Assembly: GCA_965222485.1 (NCBI GenBank)
Contig: CBDCUC010000040.1
Location: forward strand, 1,860,001-1,924,000
DNA from: CBDCUC01 sp965222485
GTDB taxonomy: Bacteria; Pseudomonadota; Alphaproteobacteria; Rhizobiales; Hyphomicrobiaceae
Length of the DNA stretch: 64,000 bases
Direction: 5' to 3'
Made by a program: the position numbers and the translations under genes. Under the pieces are notes generated by a model that saw only the letters and a program-made list of their open reading frames with translations, ran no database searches and was not told the DNA's origin. This document shows, piece by piece, positions 55,451 to 64,000 of this stretch (positions within the stretch are counted from its first letter, which is position 1; each line of letters opens with the position of its first letter).

Positions 55451-57388
55451 TTAGCGGTTGTCGTTGCTGCTGACGCCCAAGGTTTCATGTAAGGCGCTTA
55501 GGGTAGCAACTGCGTCGCGCCCCAGGTGCAGGAAGTCGTCAATGCCTGCTGCTTTCCATTGGGGTTCTTTATCCCCCGGTTTCCCGGCAAGAAAAATCTT
55601 GGTTGCCCCAGCGTCGCGCAAGGCCTGCGCAGTCGTTTCGGCATGCTCAGCGTAAAGTGCGTCGGACGAGCAGATGCATGCGGCTGAGGCTCCTGATGAT
55701 TCGAAGGCTGCGGCCGCTTCGTCGGCATTTGCGTAGCCATCGGAGATCAGGGCTTCAATTCCGCCCGCAGCCAGAAAGTTTTTCATCCATGTGGTGCGGG
55801 CGGTGTGTTCGGCAATGGCTCCAATGCTCGCGAGAAATACGTGTGGGGCTGTGCCGGTGCGTGCGGCGAACGCATCGGCGGCATCGCGCAGATTTTCAAA
55901 TGGTTCGGCCAACCGTGCAAAATGCAAGGGCTGGGCGGTTACGGTTGCTGACGACTTTGCTGCCGGTTCCGGCGTCTGGTCAAACGGCTCAACCGTAATG
56001 CCGTCTTCTCCCAGTTTAGGAAACGCGGATGTTCCGGTCAGTGCGCGCTTGCCGATGGCGATTTCGTGCGCACGCGTCTCGGCGCTTCGGCTGATCTTAT
56101 CCTGGATGAAACCTGACAGTACTGCAGCTGCCATGCCTTCTTCGCCACTGTGGCGCTGGCCTTCGATGTCTTGAAAAACCTTCCAAGCGGCTTTTGCGAG
56201 ATCGGCGGTGAGGTTTTCTACGTACCAAGAACCTCCGGCAGGGTCGACGACGCGGCCGAGATTACTTTCTTCTTGCAACACAATCTGAGTATTGCGTGCG
56301 ACCCGGCGGGCGAAGCTGTCAGCACGCCCGAGCGGCAATGTAAACGGAAGCACAGTAACGGCATTGGCGCCGCCAAACACGGCTGCCGTACACGCCATCG
56401 TGCCGCGTAACATGTTGACCCATGGGTCGCGCTTGGTCAAAGCGCGCCAGGCTGTGGTTGCCGTCATGTGCACGTTGGCTGTTGCGCTGCCCGCACCGGC
56501 TGCTTCGGCGATGCGCCAGATGAGCTGGCGGGCTGCTCTCAATTTGGCGATAGTCAGGAACTGGTCTGTGTCGGCAACCAAGCCTATTGCGATCTTCGGC
56601 AACGCATCTGCGGGTGCGACGCCGGCCACATCTGCTGCTCGCAGATATGCGACGAGCGTCGATAACATGGCCGCAAGTTCTTCTGCCTCACTGGCGCCTG
56701 CCGCGTGGTAGGGCCGGCCGTCGGCAATGAGTGCGGTAAGGCCTGGTGCGTTCAGTGTTTCCTTCAGGACCGATGCGGCGGCGCCGACTTCGACTTCAAG
56801 TGTATCGGCCAGGCACCCTGTTGCGGCAAGCGTTCCCAGCGGATCGATATGCAGGCTGCCTTTGCGGTCTGTGTCTGCGATATTGGCATTCTGCCATACT
56901 GAGTTAAGCGCTTCGCCGCCGCTTAAGCTGGCCGCACCGGCCTGCAAGGCGATTGGGCAAATGGATAGATCTACGTTTTTCAATGCTTCGCCCAACACGG
57001 CAGCGTCAGGCTCAAGACCGAGCTGAGTTGGGGCGCTCAATTGCAGGACGATGGATCCGACGCCGCCTTCGAGGTCTTCCAGGATGGCCTTGTTGGCGCT
57101 CTCCGGGGCTGTTTCGATGTGCAGCTGGCGAATATCCCAGCCTAGTCCGCGCGGCTTGCGCTCCGTGCCGCGCGTGAAGGGGGCGTCGCCGGGCATCGCG
57201 GCATCGCCTGCCTCCTGCGCCGATTGAGTGTAGAGCGGTTCAATGCGCAAGCCGTCAGCGGTTTGCGACACGAGGCGCCGGTCGAAATCGGCACCTTTCA
57301 GTGCCTTCTCGACGAGCTTCAGCCATTGATCTCTTGCAGGGGTGGGGAAGTTACCGGCCAGTTCTGCAAGCTTGTCGTCATATTTCAT
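55451..57388 (-). CDS. mutA: Methylmalonyl-CoA mutase small subunit
   Basis: Non-catalytic partner of the large subunit, of 645 residues. It follows the mutase barrel (PTPARDQWLKLVEKALKGADFDRRL, PRGLGWDIRQLHIETAPESANKAI, DPAGGSWYVENLTADLAKAAWKVF) and has a degenerate cobalamin-domain-like C terminus without the DxHxxG site, as expected of the beta subunit. The ATG at 57388 follows AAGGAAAAAG; the frame is open 23 codons further without support. It is the first gene of the mutase operon. Confidence 0.93.
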   Translation of the reverse strand: MKYDDKLAELAGNFPTPARDQWLKLVEKALKGADFDRRLVSQTADGLRIEPLYTQSAQEAGDAAMPGDAPFTRGTERKPRGLGWDIRQLHIETAPESANKAILEDLEGGVGSIVLQLSAPTQLGLEPDAAVLGEALKNVDLSICPIALQAGAASLSGGEALNSVWQNANIADTDRKGSLHIDPLGTLAATGCLADTLEVEVGAAASVLKETLNAPGLTALIADGRPYHAAGASEAEELAAMLSTLVAYLRAADVAGVAPADALPKIAIGLVADTDQFLTIAKLRAARQLIWRIAEAAGAGSATANVHMTATTAWRALTKRDPWVNMLRGTMACTAAVFGGANAVTVLPFTLPLGRADSFARRVARNTQIVLQEESNLGRVVDPAGGSWYVENLTADLAKAAWKVFQDIEGQRHSGEEGMAAAVLSGFIQDKISRSAETRAHEIAIGKRALTGTSAFPKLGEDGITVEPFDQTPEPAAKSSATVTAQPLHFARLAEPFENLRDAADAFAARTGTAPHVFLASIGAIAEHTARTTWMKNFLAAGGIEALISDGYANADEAAAAFESSGASAACICSSDALYAEHAETTAQALRDAGATKIFLAGKPGDKEPQWKAAGIDDFLHLGRDAVATLSALHETLGVSSNDNR

Positions 57389-57865
57389 GGTCTGGCTTTT
57401 TCCTTGGCGGTTCTCGTGTCTGCCTATGTTTGTCGGCTGCGAGCCGGCTTTGGTCAACGATTACGCTACGACTGCGGTGCTTTTGGTCATTTTTGGGCCC
57501 GCGTTTGATAGTGGCCCGCTCAGGCCCACGCGGTCGAGCGCTTTATAGTCGCTAATGCGCATAAGCTTAAGCAGAAATCGGCAATAACGCGGCCTGGTAT
57601 AGGTGTTGCGGCACGACCTGGACCGCATGGCGGGCGCCACGCAACGGGCGTTTGCAAATCTCTAATCCATATGTCTGGTGGCCTTCGGTCTTTGGTCGGC
57701 GATAAACTGTTTCAAAGCGCGATTTTCCTGTTGGTCGTTGATGCAACCGAGGTTTCAATGGCCCTAAGAAATGTGCATACAGGCGCTTAAGTGCCGAAGC
57801 TTTAAACGAATCGGGCAGCCTGATAGCAGCGTGCGAGGCGTTCACAACGGGGTCGAAAAAGAGAC
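57389..57865. other. Divergent intergenic region before the HerA-like ATPase gene
   Basis: No gene I can support. It carries the promoters for the mutase operon (minus) and the ATPase gene (plus). A 92-codon minus-strand frame at 57567-57845 has no motif or start site of note. Confidence 0.35.
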
Positions 57866-59371
57866 ATGAGCCAATCTGTGATCCAGGACGGAAAGATCTT
57901 TTTGGGAACCAGCACCAAGCCCGAATATTTGGACTTGGCCCTTGCCAATCGTCATGGCCTGATAACGGGTGCGACGGGTACCGGTAAGACAGTTTCGCTG
58001 CAAATCCTGGCTGAGGGGTTTTCTAAAAATGGCGTGCCGGTCTTCGCTGCAGATATCAAAGGCGATCTATCGGGCATTGCCGCCAAGGGCGAGCCGAAGG
58101 ACTTCATTACAAAGCGGGTGGAGAAGATTGGGCTGGACGCGTACGAGCAGCGGTCTTATCCGACAATCCTTTGGGATGTTTTCGGCGAGGAGGGACATCC
58201 GGTCCGGGCAACGGTTCTGGATATGGGGCCGCTGTTGCTGTCGCAGCTATTAGAACTCAACGATGTGCAGGAAGGCGTCCTCAATGTTGCGTTCCGGGTG
58301 GCGGCAGAAGAAAAACTGCCGGTACTCGATTTGAAGGACCTGCGGTCTTTAATTGCAAACGTAGGCGAGCGTTCCAAGGAGCTGTCGCTGCAATACGGCA
58401 ATGTGGCGACGTCATCGGTTGGCGCCATTCAGCGGCGGCTTCTGGTGCTGGAAGAGCAGGGTGCCGATCTCTTCTTCGGTGAACCGGCGCTGGACATCCA
58501 AGACTTCATGAAAATTGCGCCCGATGGCAGGGGAACGGTTAATCTACTGTCCGCCGACAAGTTGATGCAGAAGCCGCGGCTTTATTCGACCTTCCTTCTG
58601 TGGTTGTTGACCAAGTTGTGGCAAACGCTGCCGGAAGTGGGCGATCAGCCGAAGCCGAAGCTGGTCTTCTTCTTCGACGAAGCGCATTTGCTGTTCAACG
58701 ATGCGCCGAAGGCGCTGTTAGAGCGGATCGAACAGATCGCGCGACTCATCCGGTCGAAAGGCGTCGGTGTTTATTTCATCACGCAAAATCCACTTGATGT
58801 GCCTGATACGGTTTCTTCACAGCTGGGCAACCGAATCCAGCATCAACTTCGAGCCTTTACGCCGCGCGAACAGCGCGCAGTCAAGGCGGCGGCGGAGACA
58901 TTCCGGCCTAATCCTGAACTTGATACGCGGCGCGTCATTTTGGAGCTTGGCGTGGGCGAGGCTCTCGTCTCGACATTAGAAAACCGGGGCGAACCGTCGA
59001 TTGTGCAACGGACACTTATCCGCCCGCCGGAAAGCCGTATTGGCCCGTTGTCGGCGCAGGAGCGTCAGGGAGTCCGGGATTACAGCCCCGTCCAGGGCAA
59101 GTATGACGAGGCCGTAGATCGTGACAGTGCGCACGAAATGCTGGCAAAGCGCGCGGAAGAGTTAGCGGCGAAGGAAGCCGAGTTGCAGGCAGATGCGCAG
59201 GCGCAAGGCGGCGGGATCGGCGGATGGCTTGGCAAAGTGTTGTTCGGTCGGGGTCCGCGCGGTGGTCGCTCACTGGGTGAACAAGCCGTTCGTTATGCGG
59301 GCCGGTCGATGATGCGCCGCATGGTCAGCAGTATTGTGAAGGCGCTACTTAAAGGTGTCAGACTGCGCTGA
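57866..59371 (+). CDS. DUF853/YjgR-type HerA-like ATPase
   Basis: P-loop ATPase of the HerA/FtsK superfamily, 501 residues, predicted cytosolic. Walker A is GATGTGKTVSLQILAEGF (about 35-52). FAADIKGDLSGIA is a family motif. Walker B is LVFFFDEAHLLFND, followed by the FITQNPLDVPDTVSSQLGNRIQHQLRAF sensor region. The C-terminal tail is charged, then Gly-rich. Relatives such as E. coli YjgR are of unknown role. No nuclease or SIR2 gene is adjacent, so it is unlikely to be a HerA-based defence unit here. Confidence 0.88.
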   Translation: MSQSVIQDGKIFLGTSTKPEYLDLALANRHGLITGATGTGKTVSLQILAEGFSKNGVPVFAADIKGDLSGIAAKGEPKDFITKRVEKIGLDAYEQRSYPTILWDVFGEEGHPVRATVLDMGPLLLSQLLELNDVQEGVLNVAFRVAAEEKLPVLDLKDLRSLIANVGERSKELSLQYGNVATSSVGAIQRRLLVLEEQGADLFFGEPALDIQDFMKIAPDGRGTVNLLSADKLMQKPRLYSTFLLWLLTKLWQTLPEVGDQPKPKLVFFFDEAHLLFNDAPKALLERIEQIARLIRSKGVGVYFITQNPLDVPDTVSSQLGNRIQHQLRAFTPREQRAVKAAAETFRPNPELDTRRVILELGVGEALVSTLENRGEPSIVQRTLIRPPESRIGPLSAQERQGVRDYSPVQGKYDEAVDRDSAHEMLAKRAEELAAKEAELQADAQAQGGGIGGWLGKVLFGRGPRGGRSLGEQAVRYAGRSMMRRMVSSIVKALLKGVRLR

Positions 59372-59543
59372 TGCAGGCGTTATCACGATATACGCCGCAA
59401 TTCGTCGATATGCTGTTTTTCGGAACAATGACCAACATCGTGCTAATGCGGTGCGGCAACAATTGACTGGTGTCAAAGCCGCTGTTTTGGCGAGGGTCAA
59501 GATTGCGGACCGGGTCGTGAAAGGCCTGAAAAAGGACATGCGT

Positions 59544-59912
59544 ATGAACTTTACGGTCCAGACGATTATATTTTCACTTCTCCTGGGCATGCTGACTGTT
59601 GTGCCCCGGTCGTCGCTTGCCGGCGATGATGCAGGCCAGGCTGAAATGATAGAGGCTGGCAAGAAGCTTGTTACGAAGTCTTGCTCGCAATGCCACGCGG
59701 TTGGCGAAAAAGGAGCCAGCACACACGCTGATGCACCGCCGTTTCGTAAGGTTGTGACGCTCTACCCCACGGAACATTTGGCCGAGGCGCTGGGCGAAGG
59801 CATTATTTCCGGTCATCCGGATATGCCCGAGTTTGTTTTTGATCCTGACGAAGTGGGTGAGATTCTAGCCTATCTCGATAGCCTGAAAGTCGTCGGTTCG
59901 TCCGGCCAGTAA
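59544..59912 (+). CDS. Class I c-type cytochrome
   Basis: Periplasmic electron carrier of 122 residues. The signal peptide (about 1-27) precedes the haem motif CSQCH (Cys47, Cys50, His51). The likely axial Met is Met94 in HPDMPEF. The C-terminal helix VGEILAYLDSL is the normal end of the fold. AAGGA lies seven bases before the ATG at 59544; the frame is open a long way upstream without support. The electron partner is unknown. Confidence 0.9.
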   Translation: MNFTVQTIIFSLLLGMLTVVPRSSLAGDDAGQAEMIEAGKKLVTKSCSQCHAVGEKGASTHADAPPFRKVVTLYPTEHLAEALGEGIISGHPDMPEFVFDPDEVGEILAYLDSLKVVGSSGQ

Positions 59913-59941
59913 GGGCACGTGTAGTTCACTTGATTGGTGCC

Positions 59942-59981
59942 ACAAAAAACGCTGAAGACCTTGTTTCCGATCTTCAGCGTT
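59942..59981 (-). terminator. Terminator of the superoxide dismutase gene, possibly bidirectional
   Basis: An 11-bp perfect stem, AACGCTGAAGA (59948-59958) with TCTTCAGCGTT (59971-59981). On the minus strand it is followed by TTTTTTG. It lies between convergent cytochrome and sod genes, so it can serve both. Confidence 0.88.
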
Positions 59982-60007
59982 CTTGTTGTTTGAGCGGGCC
60001 CGCTTTG

Positions 60008-60601
60008 CTAGCCCAGCATTTCTTCAACATGCTCCCAGTTCACGAGGTTGTCGAACCAGCTTTCCAGGTACTTCGGCCGCGCATTGCGGTAGTCGATGTA
60101 GTAGGAGTGCTCCCAAACATCGCAGCCGAGGATCGGTTGGGCGCCGTGCATGAGCGGGTTTTCACCGTTCGGTGTCTTGGTGACTTGAAGCTTTCCATCG
60201 GCCACTGCTAGCCAGCACCAGCCTGAACCAAATTGACCCGTTCCAGCGGCGATGAAATCCGCGCGAACCTTGTCGAACCCACCGTAGTCGGCAACCAGTG
60301 ATTCCAGTTTCCCAGGCAACTTATTGCCGCCGCCGCCAGGTTTCATCCACTGCCAAAAATGGATGTGATTGAAATGCTGGCCGATCTGATTGACGACGGC
60401 CGTGTCACCATCAGCAAATGCCTGGCGGCAGATATCCTCAATGGTCTTGCCGTCATACTTGGAGCCGGCGCCCGCAATCTCATTGCCTTTGTTAACGTAG
60501 GCGAGATGGTGCTTATCGTGATGAAATTCGAGTGTTTCCGCGGACATGTGAGGCTGCAACGCATCGTATGCGTAGGGTAGGTCTGGTAGCGAGAATGCCA
60601 T
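60008..60601 (-). CDS. sodB: Iron superoxide dismutase
   Basis: Converts superoxide to hydrogen peroxide and oxygen; 197 residues, cytosolic. Metal ligands by position are His27 (LEFHHDKHH), His79 (HFNHIHFWQW), Asp161 and His165 (CDVWEHSYYIDY). Gln75, four residues before His79, is where iron enzymes carry their active-site Gln, and TPNGENPLMHG lacks the NQD of manganese enzymes, so iron is favoured. The ATG at 60601 matches the family start (MAFSLPDLPY). A terminator follows at 59942-59981. Confidence 0.94.
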   Translation of the reverse strand: MAFSLPDLPYAYDALQPHMSAETLEFHHDKHHLAYVNKGNEIAGAGSKYDGKTIEDICRQAFADGDTAVVNQIGQHFNHIHFWQWMKPGGGGNKLPGKLESLVADYGGFDKVRADFIAAGTGQFGSGWCWLAVADGKLQVTKTPNGENPLMHGAQPILGCDVWEHSYYIDYRNARPKYLESWFDNLVNWEHVEEMLG

Positions 60602-61573
60602 CGATGTCTTCTCCGACAATGAGCGGGTTGGCTGTTTGAAAGGAGCTGTGTCCAGTCGCGTGATGCGGCGAACCTAGCGGGTCGCACAACACAAATCAAA
60701 CGCTGTGGAAGCCCTGATCGCCTTGGAGCCCCCGCAACAATTTGTAACTAGAATTTGATGGAACTGCTTTTGACGAAGTGGCCCTCCATGCGCCCGATCA
60801 GATAAGGCGTACCCGTGCATGGGGTCGACAAGGGCGTCCGGCGTGGAGAATTTTATATAAAGCCGTATCCATAGCGGCGTATGGGTGTGGCGAACCCGAA
60901 GCAGCCGCCACCTAGGTGTTCTCGACCGGAACCGGGCACATTTGCCTGTTATGTGGGCAGTTTATACGCCGTCGGCGAAGCGTCTTTTTGCGTGGCCAAA
61001 ATCAATCTTACGTCAGACTAAAGTTTATCATCTGACTGGCTGAGCGCTGGTCTGCTGTGTGGGTGCATAGAAAGAGGTGCGGCGACCCTGAGCACCGCAC
61101 CTCCATGGATCACGCCGGGGAAGAATTTTCAGGGTGATTTAAGCTTAGGAATCAGGCCTTGAACGCGGACTGAATACCGTATTCATCCGCCATTCATGCC
61201 AATAATCAAGCAACCGTCACAATGTATAGAGTGCGCATTCCACGATAGACGAGCGCGCGTTTATTTATGGTCGCGAGGCCAATATTCCAATTCTTTTGTG
61301 TGCTGAAGAAACCTGTGTGACGAGCCGTGCTGGCGCGTGGGTTGCAATTGCATTTATTTGGCGTTAATGGCGTTCTATTGCTAATCGATATGGCTGCGAA
61401 AATGGGTGGATATCAATATGAATGGGGTTATTCGATAAAATAAGCTGTTGTTATCGGGCGATTTCGTGGGAGACTTAGTTTGTTGCCGTTAATGTATTAT
61501 TTCGGAAAAACATTCACATTCCGGTTGTAGGGTATCTTTCGCTCAAGCGATAAGAATAGAAAGTGAGTCTCAA
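60602..61573. other. Long ORF-free region upstream of the H-NS-like gene
   Basis: About 970 bases with no frame of credible length on either strand. It contains a 9-bp hairpin (61074-61103, GAGGTGCGG/CCGCACCTC), a weaker hairpin (61012-61036, GTCAGA/TCTGAC) and a markedly AT-rich stretch from about 61190. It must contain the sod promoter (minus) and the H-NS-like promoter (plus); a small RNA is possible. Confidence 0.45.
61074..61103. other. Isolated strong hairpin in the ORF-free gap
   Basis: Perfect 9-bp arms GAGGTGCGG (61074-61082) and CCGCACCTC (61095-61103) with a 12-base loop. No T run follows on either strand, so it is not an obvious terminator. It could be part of an RNA leader or small RNA. 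Confidence 0.4.
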
Positions 61574-61945
61574 GTGGCTAGAAGAGTAACAAAAGCAAAG
61601 AGAAAACCAAGAGCAAGCAAGCCGCGCATTGATCTCGAAAGCATGTCGCTAAAAGAATTGCGGGCGCTGGAGGTCAAATTACAGGCAGCAATTGCAGCTG
61701 CGACGCAGCGGCAACGCGCTGAGGTCATGCAGAAGATGGAAGCACTGGCAAAGGATGCCGGTTACACCAGCGTAAACGAGTTGGTTGGAGTGCGCGGCCG
61801 AGGACGGCCTAAGGGCAGTTCAGTGGCGCCCAAATATGTGAACCCCGACAATCCATCTGAAACTTGGTCAGGCCGTGGACGCAAACCCAATTGGCTTGTG
61901 GCGAAGCTAAAAAAAGGCGGCAAGATTGAAGCTTTCGCAATATAA
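61574..61945 (+). CDS. H-NS/HvrA-family nucleoid protein
   Basis: DNA-binding regulator of 123 residues that would bridge and silence AT-rich DNA. A basic start is followed by a predicted coiled coil (about 24-60, LKELRALEVKLQAAIAAATQ) for oligomerisation. The C-terminal part carries RGRGRPKG (74-81) and the family motif NPDNPSETWSGRGRKPNWL (90-108), which contacts the minor groove. The start is GTG at 61574 with AAGTGAG before it. The AT-rich region upstream is a likely autoregulatory target. A terminator follows. Confidence 0.88.
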   Translation: MARRVTKAKRKPRASKPRIDLESMSLKELRALEVKLQAAIAAATQRQRAEVMQKMEALAKDAGYTSVNELVGVRGRGRPKGSSVAPKYVNPDNPSETWSGRGRKPNWLVAKLKKGGKIEAFAI

Positions 61946-62045
61946 TTGCGGGCTAGACAAAACCTGTCCTCAAACGCTCTTTTGGTGGGCAGCGCATAAC
62001 TTGAGCGCATGACGTCGCCAGATATTCCTTGTGTACGCAATTTAG

Positions 62046-62074
62046 CGCCGGCTGGAAACAGCCGGCGTTTTTCA
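62046..62074 (+). terminator. Rho-independent terminator after the H-NS-like gene
   Basis: A perfect 9-bp stem, CGCCGGCTG (62046-62054) with CAGCCGGCG (62059-62067), GAAA tetraloop, followed by TTTTTC on the plus strand. Confidence 0.9.
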
Positions 62075-62158
62075 TTTTGACGCAATAAGTCCAAATTGTT
62101 GCTTACCGGCGTGTGGAAACCCGGCTGGTCTTGTTTTGCGAAATATGTGCCTACAGGA

Positions 62159-62452
62159 TTAGTTGTAATCGTATCTTCTGCGATCGGTACGGCAGAAAAC
62201 AAATCGCCACACGCGCGCTACCAGCAGGCTCAGCATTGCAAGACTTAGCAGTCCAATTGCAATTGGTTTGTGAAGTTGCGGTGCGGGTAGGCCCGACTCA
62301 GTTGACACCGGTGTTATTGCGCCGCTGGATGTGTGAATGGCTATGGCTGCGATTGCGGCAATCAGTGCAAGGGATGCGTAGAGAGCTTCAACTCTTCGCT
62401 GTGATCTGCGGCGCAACGCGCGGACAATTGCCAGGTCTTGTGATTTGCGCAT
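62159..62452 (-). CDS. Small two-helix membrane protein, unknown function
   Basis: A 97-residue protein with a basic N terminus (RALRRRSQRRVEAL), a first hydrophobic helix (LYASLALIAAIAAIAI, about 24-39) and a second (IAIGLLSLAMLSLLVARVW, about 64-82), ending in a basic tail (CRTDRRRYDYN). Not recognised. It lies downstream of the CCA-adding-enzyme gene on the same strand with a gap of about 180 bases. The charge layout and helices favour a real gene over a chance frame. Confidence 0.5.
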   Translation of the reverse strand: MRKSQDLAIVRALRRRSQRRVEALYASLALIAAIAAIAIHTSSGAITPVSTESGLPAPQLHKPIAIGLLSLAMLSLLVARVWRFVFCRTDRRRYDYN

Positions 62453-62635
62453 GAGAACCCGGTGCTGGAGCGTTGGGTATTAGTCCGGCGGTTAGCCGGC
62501 GGATTGCCCTGTGGCCGCCCTGTTTGCGTGACCGGTAGCGTCGTAACCTGAAATAGGCGCAATTCGAAGGATCTCTTTAATAATTCGTTAATCACTAGGC
62601 CTCGCCCCGGTTGCAGCCCCTGTGCTTGTCACCGG

Positions 62636-63955
62636 TCAGTGATCGCTCGCGGATGTGATGAGGCTTTGGAGCTTGGCGTGTATCGCTCTCTGGTCGGTGG
62701 GGAAATCTGCCTCACACCACCAGGATTCAAATTGCTGCAAAATGCGCTTCATCTCAGGCCCCGGTTCAATGCCGGCCTTAATGAGGTCCTCACCGCCAAC
62801 GGGTAGTTTCGGTGGTTGCCAGCGTTCGGCCAGAGTAAGAAGGTTTTGCCAACGGGGATCGTTGACGTCATCTGCAGAAGTCTCCGACCAGCTAAGAAGA
62901 ATACGGTCGCGAAACGTTTGCTCGCCTTGCTTGTAAAGCGCGATTTTTTCTTCGCGTTCGCTCATGGTTTGCTCAATGTGACCGGCTGTGCGTAGCGTAG
63001 CTGAAAGACGGCGGCTTTCCGCGTTGGACAGGCGCAGGCGCGAGGTCAGCCGCTTGGGGTCGGTTTGGTTGTGGACGGCAAGGGCGGCAAGGCGCAAGCC
63101 TGCATCCGATGCGGGAAGCCCGTTTGCTTTCTCAATCGCGACGAGTTTGGAGAAACGATCAATATCGGCGTCGCCAGCGAGAAGTTGGCTAAGAAAATTG
63201 TGGTCCGCCATCTGTCTCAGAACTTCAAGCGCGTGCGGTGCCGTCAGCAGTTTGTGTAGTTCCGAATTGACGCGCTCTGCGGATAGTTTTTCCAGGCCAT
63301 CGCGAAGTTCCAGGCAGGCTGCCAAGCCTGTTTCGTCCATCGTGCCGCCTGAGTAGATCGCAGAAAACCGGAAAAAGCGCAGGATACGCAGATAGTCTTC
63401 ACGGATGCGGTCTTTGGCAGCGCCAATGAACCGCACGCGGCGCGCAAAGATGTCTGGGAGCGCGTTGAGGGGATCGAAAATCGTACCATCGCGGTTGCAG
63501 TAGAGCGCGTTGATCGTGAAATCACGGCGTCTGGCGTCTTCAGTCCAGTCGGTGGTGAAGGCGACCACCGCGCTGCGGCCATGAGTTTCCACGTCGCGGC
63601 GAAGTGTGGTGACTTCAAACGGCTGGTGGTCGGCGACGAGCGTGACTGTGCCGTGTCCCAGGCCTGTCGGGTGAGCTGCCAAACCGGCGGACTGTGCAAG
63701 TTCCATTACTGTTTGCGGTGTGGCGGTGGTGGCGATGTCGATATCGTTGACGGGCGTATGCAATAAGGCGTTGCGCACCGCGCCGCCGACGGCGCGGGCT
63801 TCATAGCCTGCCCCTTCAAGGCAATCGAAAACGCGGCCGGCTGCGGGGGTTTGCAGCCAAGAGAGCTGTGTCGGGTCCAAAGCGGGCGCGGATGTACTCA
63901 TGGGCTTATTGGCGGTTGAAGACGATCCGGCCTGTATTGGGCTGGAAGCTTGCAT
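62636..63955 (-). CDS. cca: CCA tRNA nucleotidyltransferase / poly(A) polymerase family
   Basis: Adds or repairs the 3' CCA of tRNAs. The class II nucleotidyltransferase head is visible: ARAVGGAVRNALL (about 52-64), the metal-binding DIDIATTATP (71-80), RRRDFTINALYCN and EDYLRILRFFRFSAIY. The tail is alpha-helical with no HD motif that I can see. The product is 439 residues from the ATG at 63955. An ATG 18 codons later (63901) starts at the usual family beginning; the first residues are Ser/Ala-rich, so the start is uncertain. Confidence 0.92.
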   Translation of the reverse strand: MQASSPIQAGSSSTANKPMSTSAPALDPTQLSWLQTPAAGRVFDCLEGAGYEARAVGGAVRNALLHTPVNDIDIATTATPQTVMELAQSAGLAAHPTGLGHGTVTLVADHQPFEVTTLRRDVETHGRSAVVAFTTDWTEDARRRDFTINALYCNRDGTIFDPLNALPDIFARRVRFIGAAKDRIREDYLRILRFFRFSAIYSGGTMDETGLAACLELRDGLEKLSAERVNSELHKLLTAPHALEVLRQMADHNFLSQLLAGDADIDRFSKLVAIEKANGLPASDAGLRLAALAVHNQTDPKRLTSRLRLSNAESRRLSATLRTAGHIEQTMSEREEKIALYKQGEQTFRDRILLSWSETSADDVNDPRWQNLLTLAERWQPPKLPVGGEDLIKAGIEPGPEMKRILQQFESWWCEADFPTDQRAIHAKLQSLITSASDH

Positions 63956-64000
63956 GGCGGGGGTTACGGGCTATCCCGCCAAAACTTTTCGTTTGCACAA

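Noticed and set aside
57567..57845. A 92-codon minus-strand frame before the HerA-like ATPase gene
   Set aside because: It has no domain, no helix and no start site; it lies in a divergent promoter region.
21919..59371. SIR2 plus HerA defence pair
   Set aside because: The HerA-like ATPase is the DUF853/YjgR type, about 35 kb from the SIR2-like gene and on the other strand; known SIR2-HerA systems have adjacent genes.

Overview
The window looks like chromosome of an alphaproteobacterium, most likely Hyphomicrobiales-like. This rests on gene content: an RpoE/ChrR pair of the singlet-oxygen type with the Rhodobacter zinc-ligand spacing, a TIGR03808-type Tat-exported beta-helix protein, an H-NS/HvrA-like protein, an Asparaginase_II-type asparaginase, a two-subunit methylmalonyl-CoA mutase with MeaB, and a class II CCA-adding enzyme. 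There is no plasmid or phage backbone, no rRNA, no CRISPR array, no integrase and no recognisable IS transposase. Taxonomy is an inference from gene families only.

Layout. 1-1970: end of an AAA+ ATPase, then a gene-poor patch with two copies of a modular hairpin repeat flanking a small two-helix membrane protein gene, plus a degraded copy of that gene. 1971-5063: an apparently AT-richer accessory patch with a Hanks-type kinase, a potassium-channel-like protein and an HNH-like zinc protein. 5196-12067: an MGS-domain/amidohydrolase fusion, the SDR-ChrR-RpoE operon and a long CoA-transferase. 12445-18449: a copper/silver efflux operon (small His/Cys protein, CusB, CusA, CusF). 18450-27011: alcohol dehydrogenase, a third copy of the hairpin repeat, a NamZ-like muramidase, a SIR2-like protein, rhodanese, DUF454, tautomerase, PPOX flavoprotein, ArsI/CadI with SigZ, and a small secreted protein. 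27264-34218: CHASE2 protein, sodium:solute symporter, CDF exporter, DUF2478 protein, L,D-transpeptidase.

34319-43582 is rich in molybdenum/iron-sulfur redox genes. It has a two-subunit Mo hydroxylase (IorAB type), acylphosphatase, an orphan AICAR-transformylase-like protein missing the usual catalytic lysine, and a formate-dehydrogenase-like catalytic subunit overlapping a GltD-like flavoprotein that carries the [2Fe-2S] domain normally found on FdhA. 44208-44604 has tRNA-Pro(CGG) and tRNA-Gln(TTG). 44849-64000 is mostly ordinary chromosome: asparaginase, beta-helix protein, pyroglutamyl peptidase, MeaB, a DUF900 lipoprotein with Cys-rich secreted neighbours, both mutase subunits, a HerA-like ATPase, cytochrome c, Fe superoxide dismutase, an H-NS-like protein after a long ORF-free gap, and the CCA-adding enzyme.

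The least explained signals are three. First is the mosaic hairpin repeat, whose copies differ by compensatory base changes. Second is the formate-dehydrogenase-like locus with its rearranged FeS domain and diverged active-site loop next to an altered PurH-like protein. Third is the kinase/channel/HNH patch.
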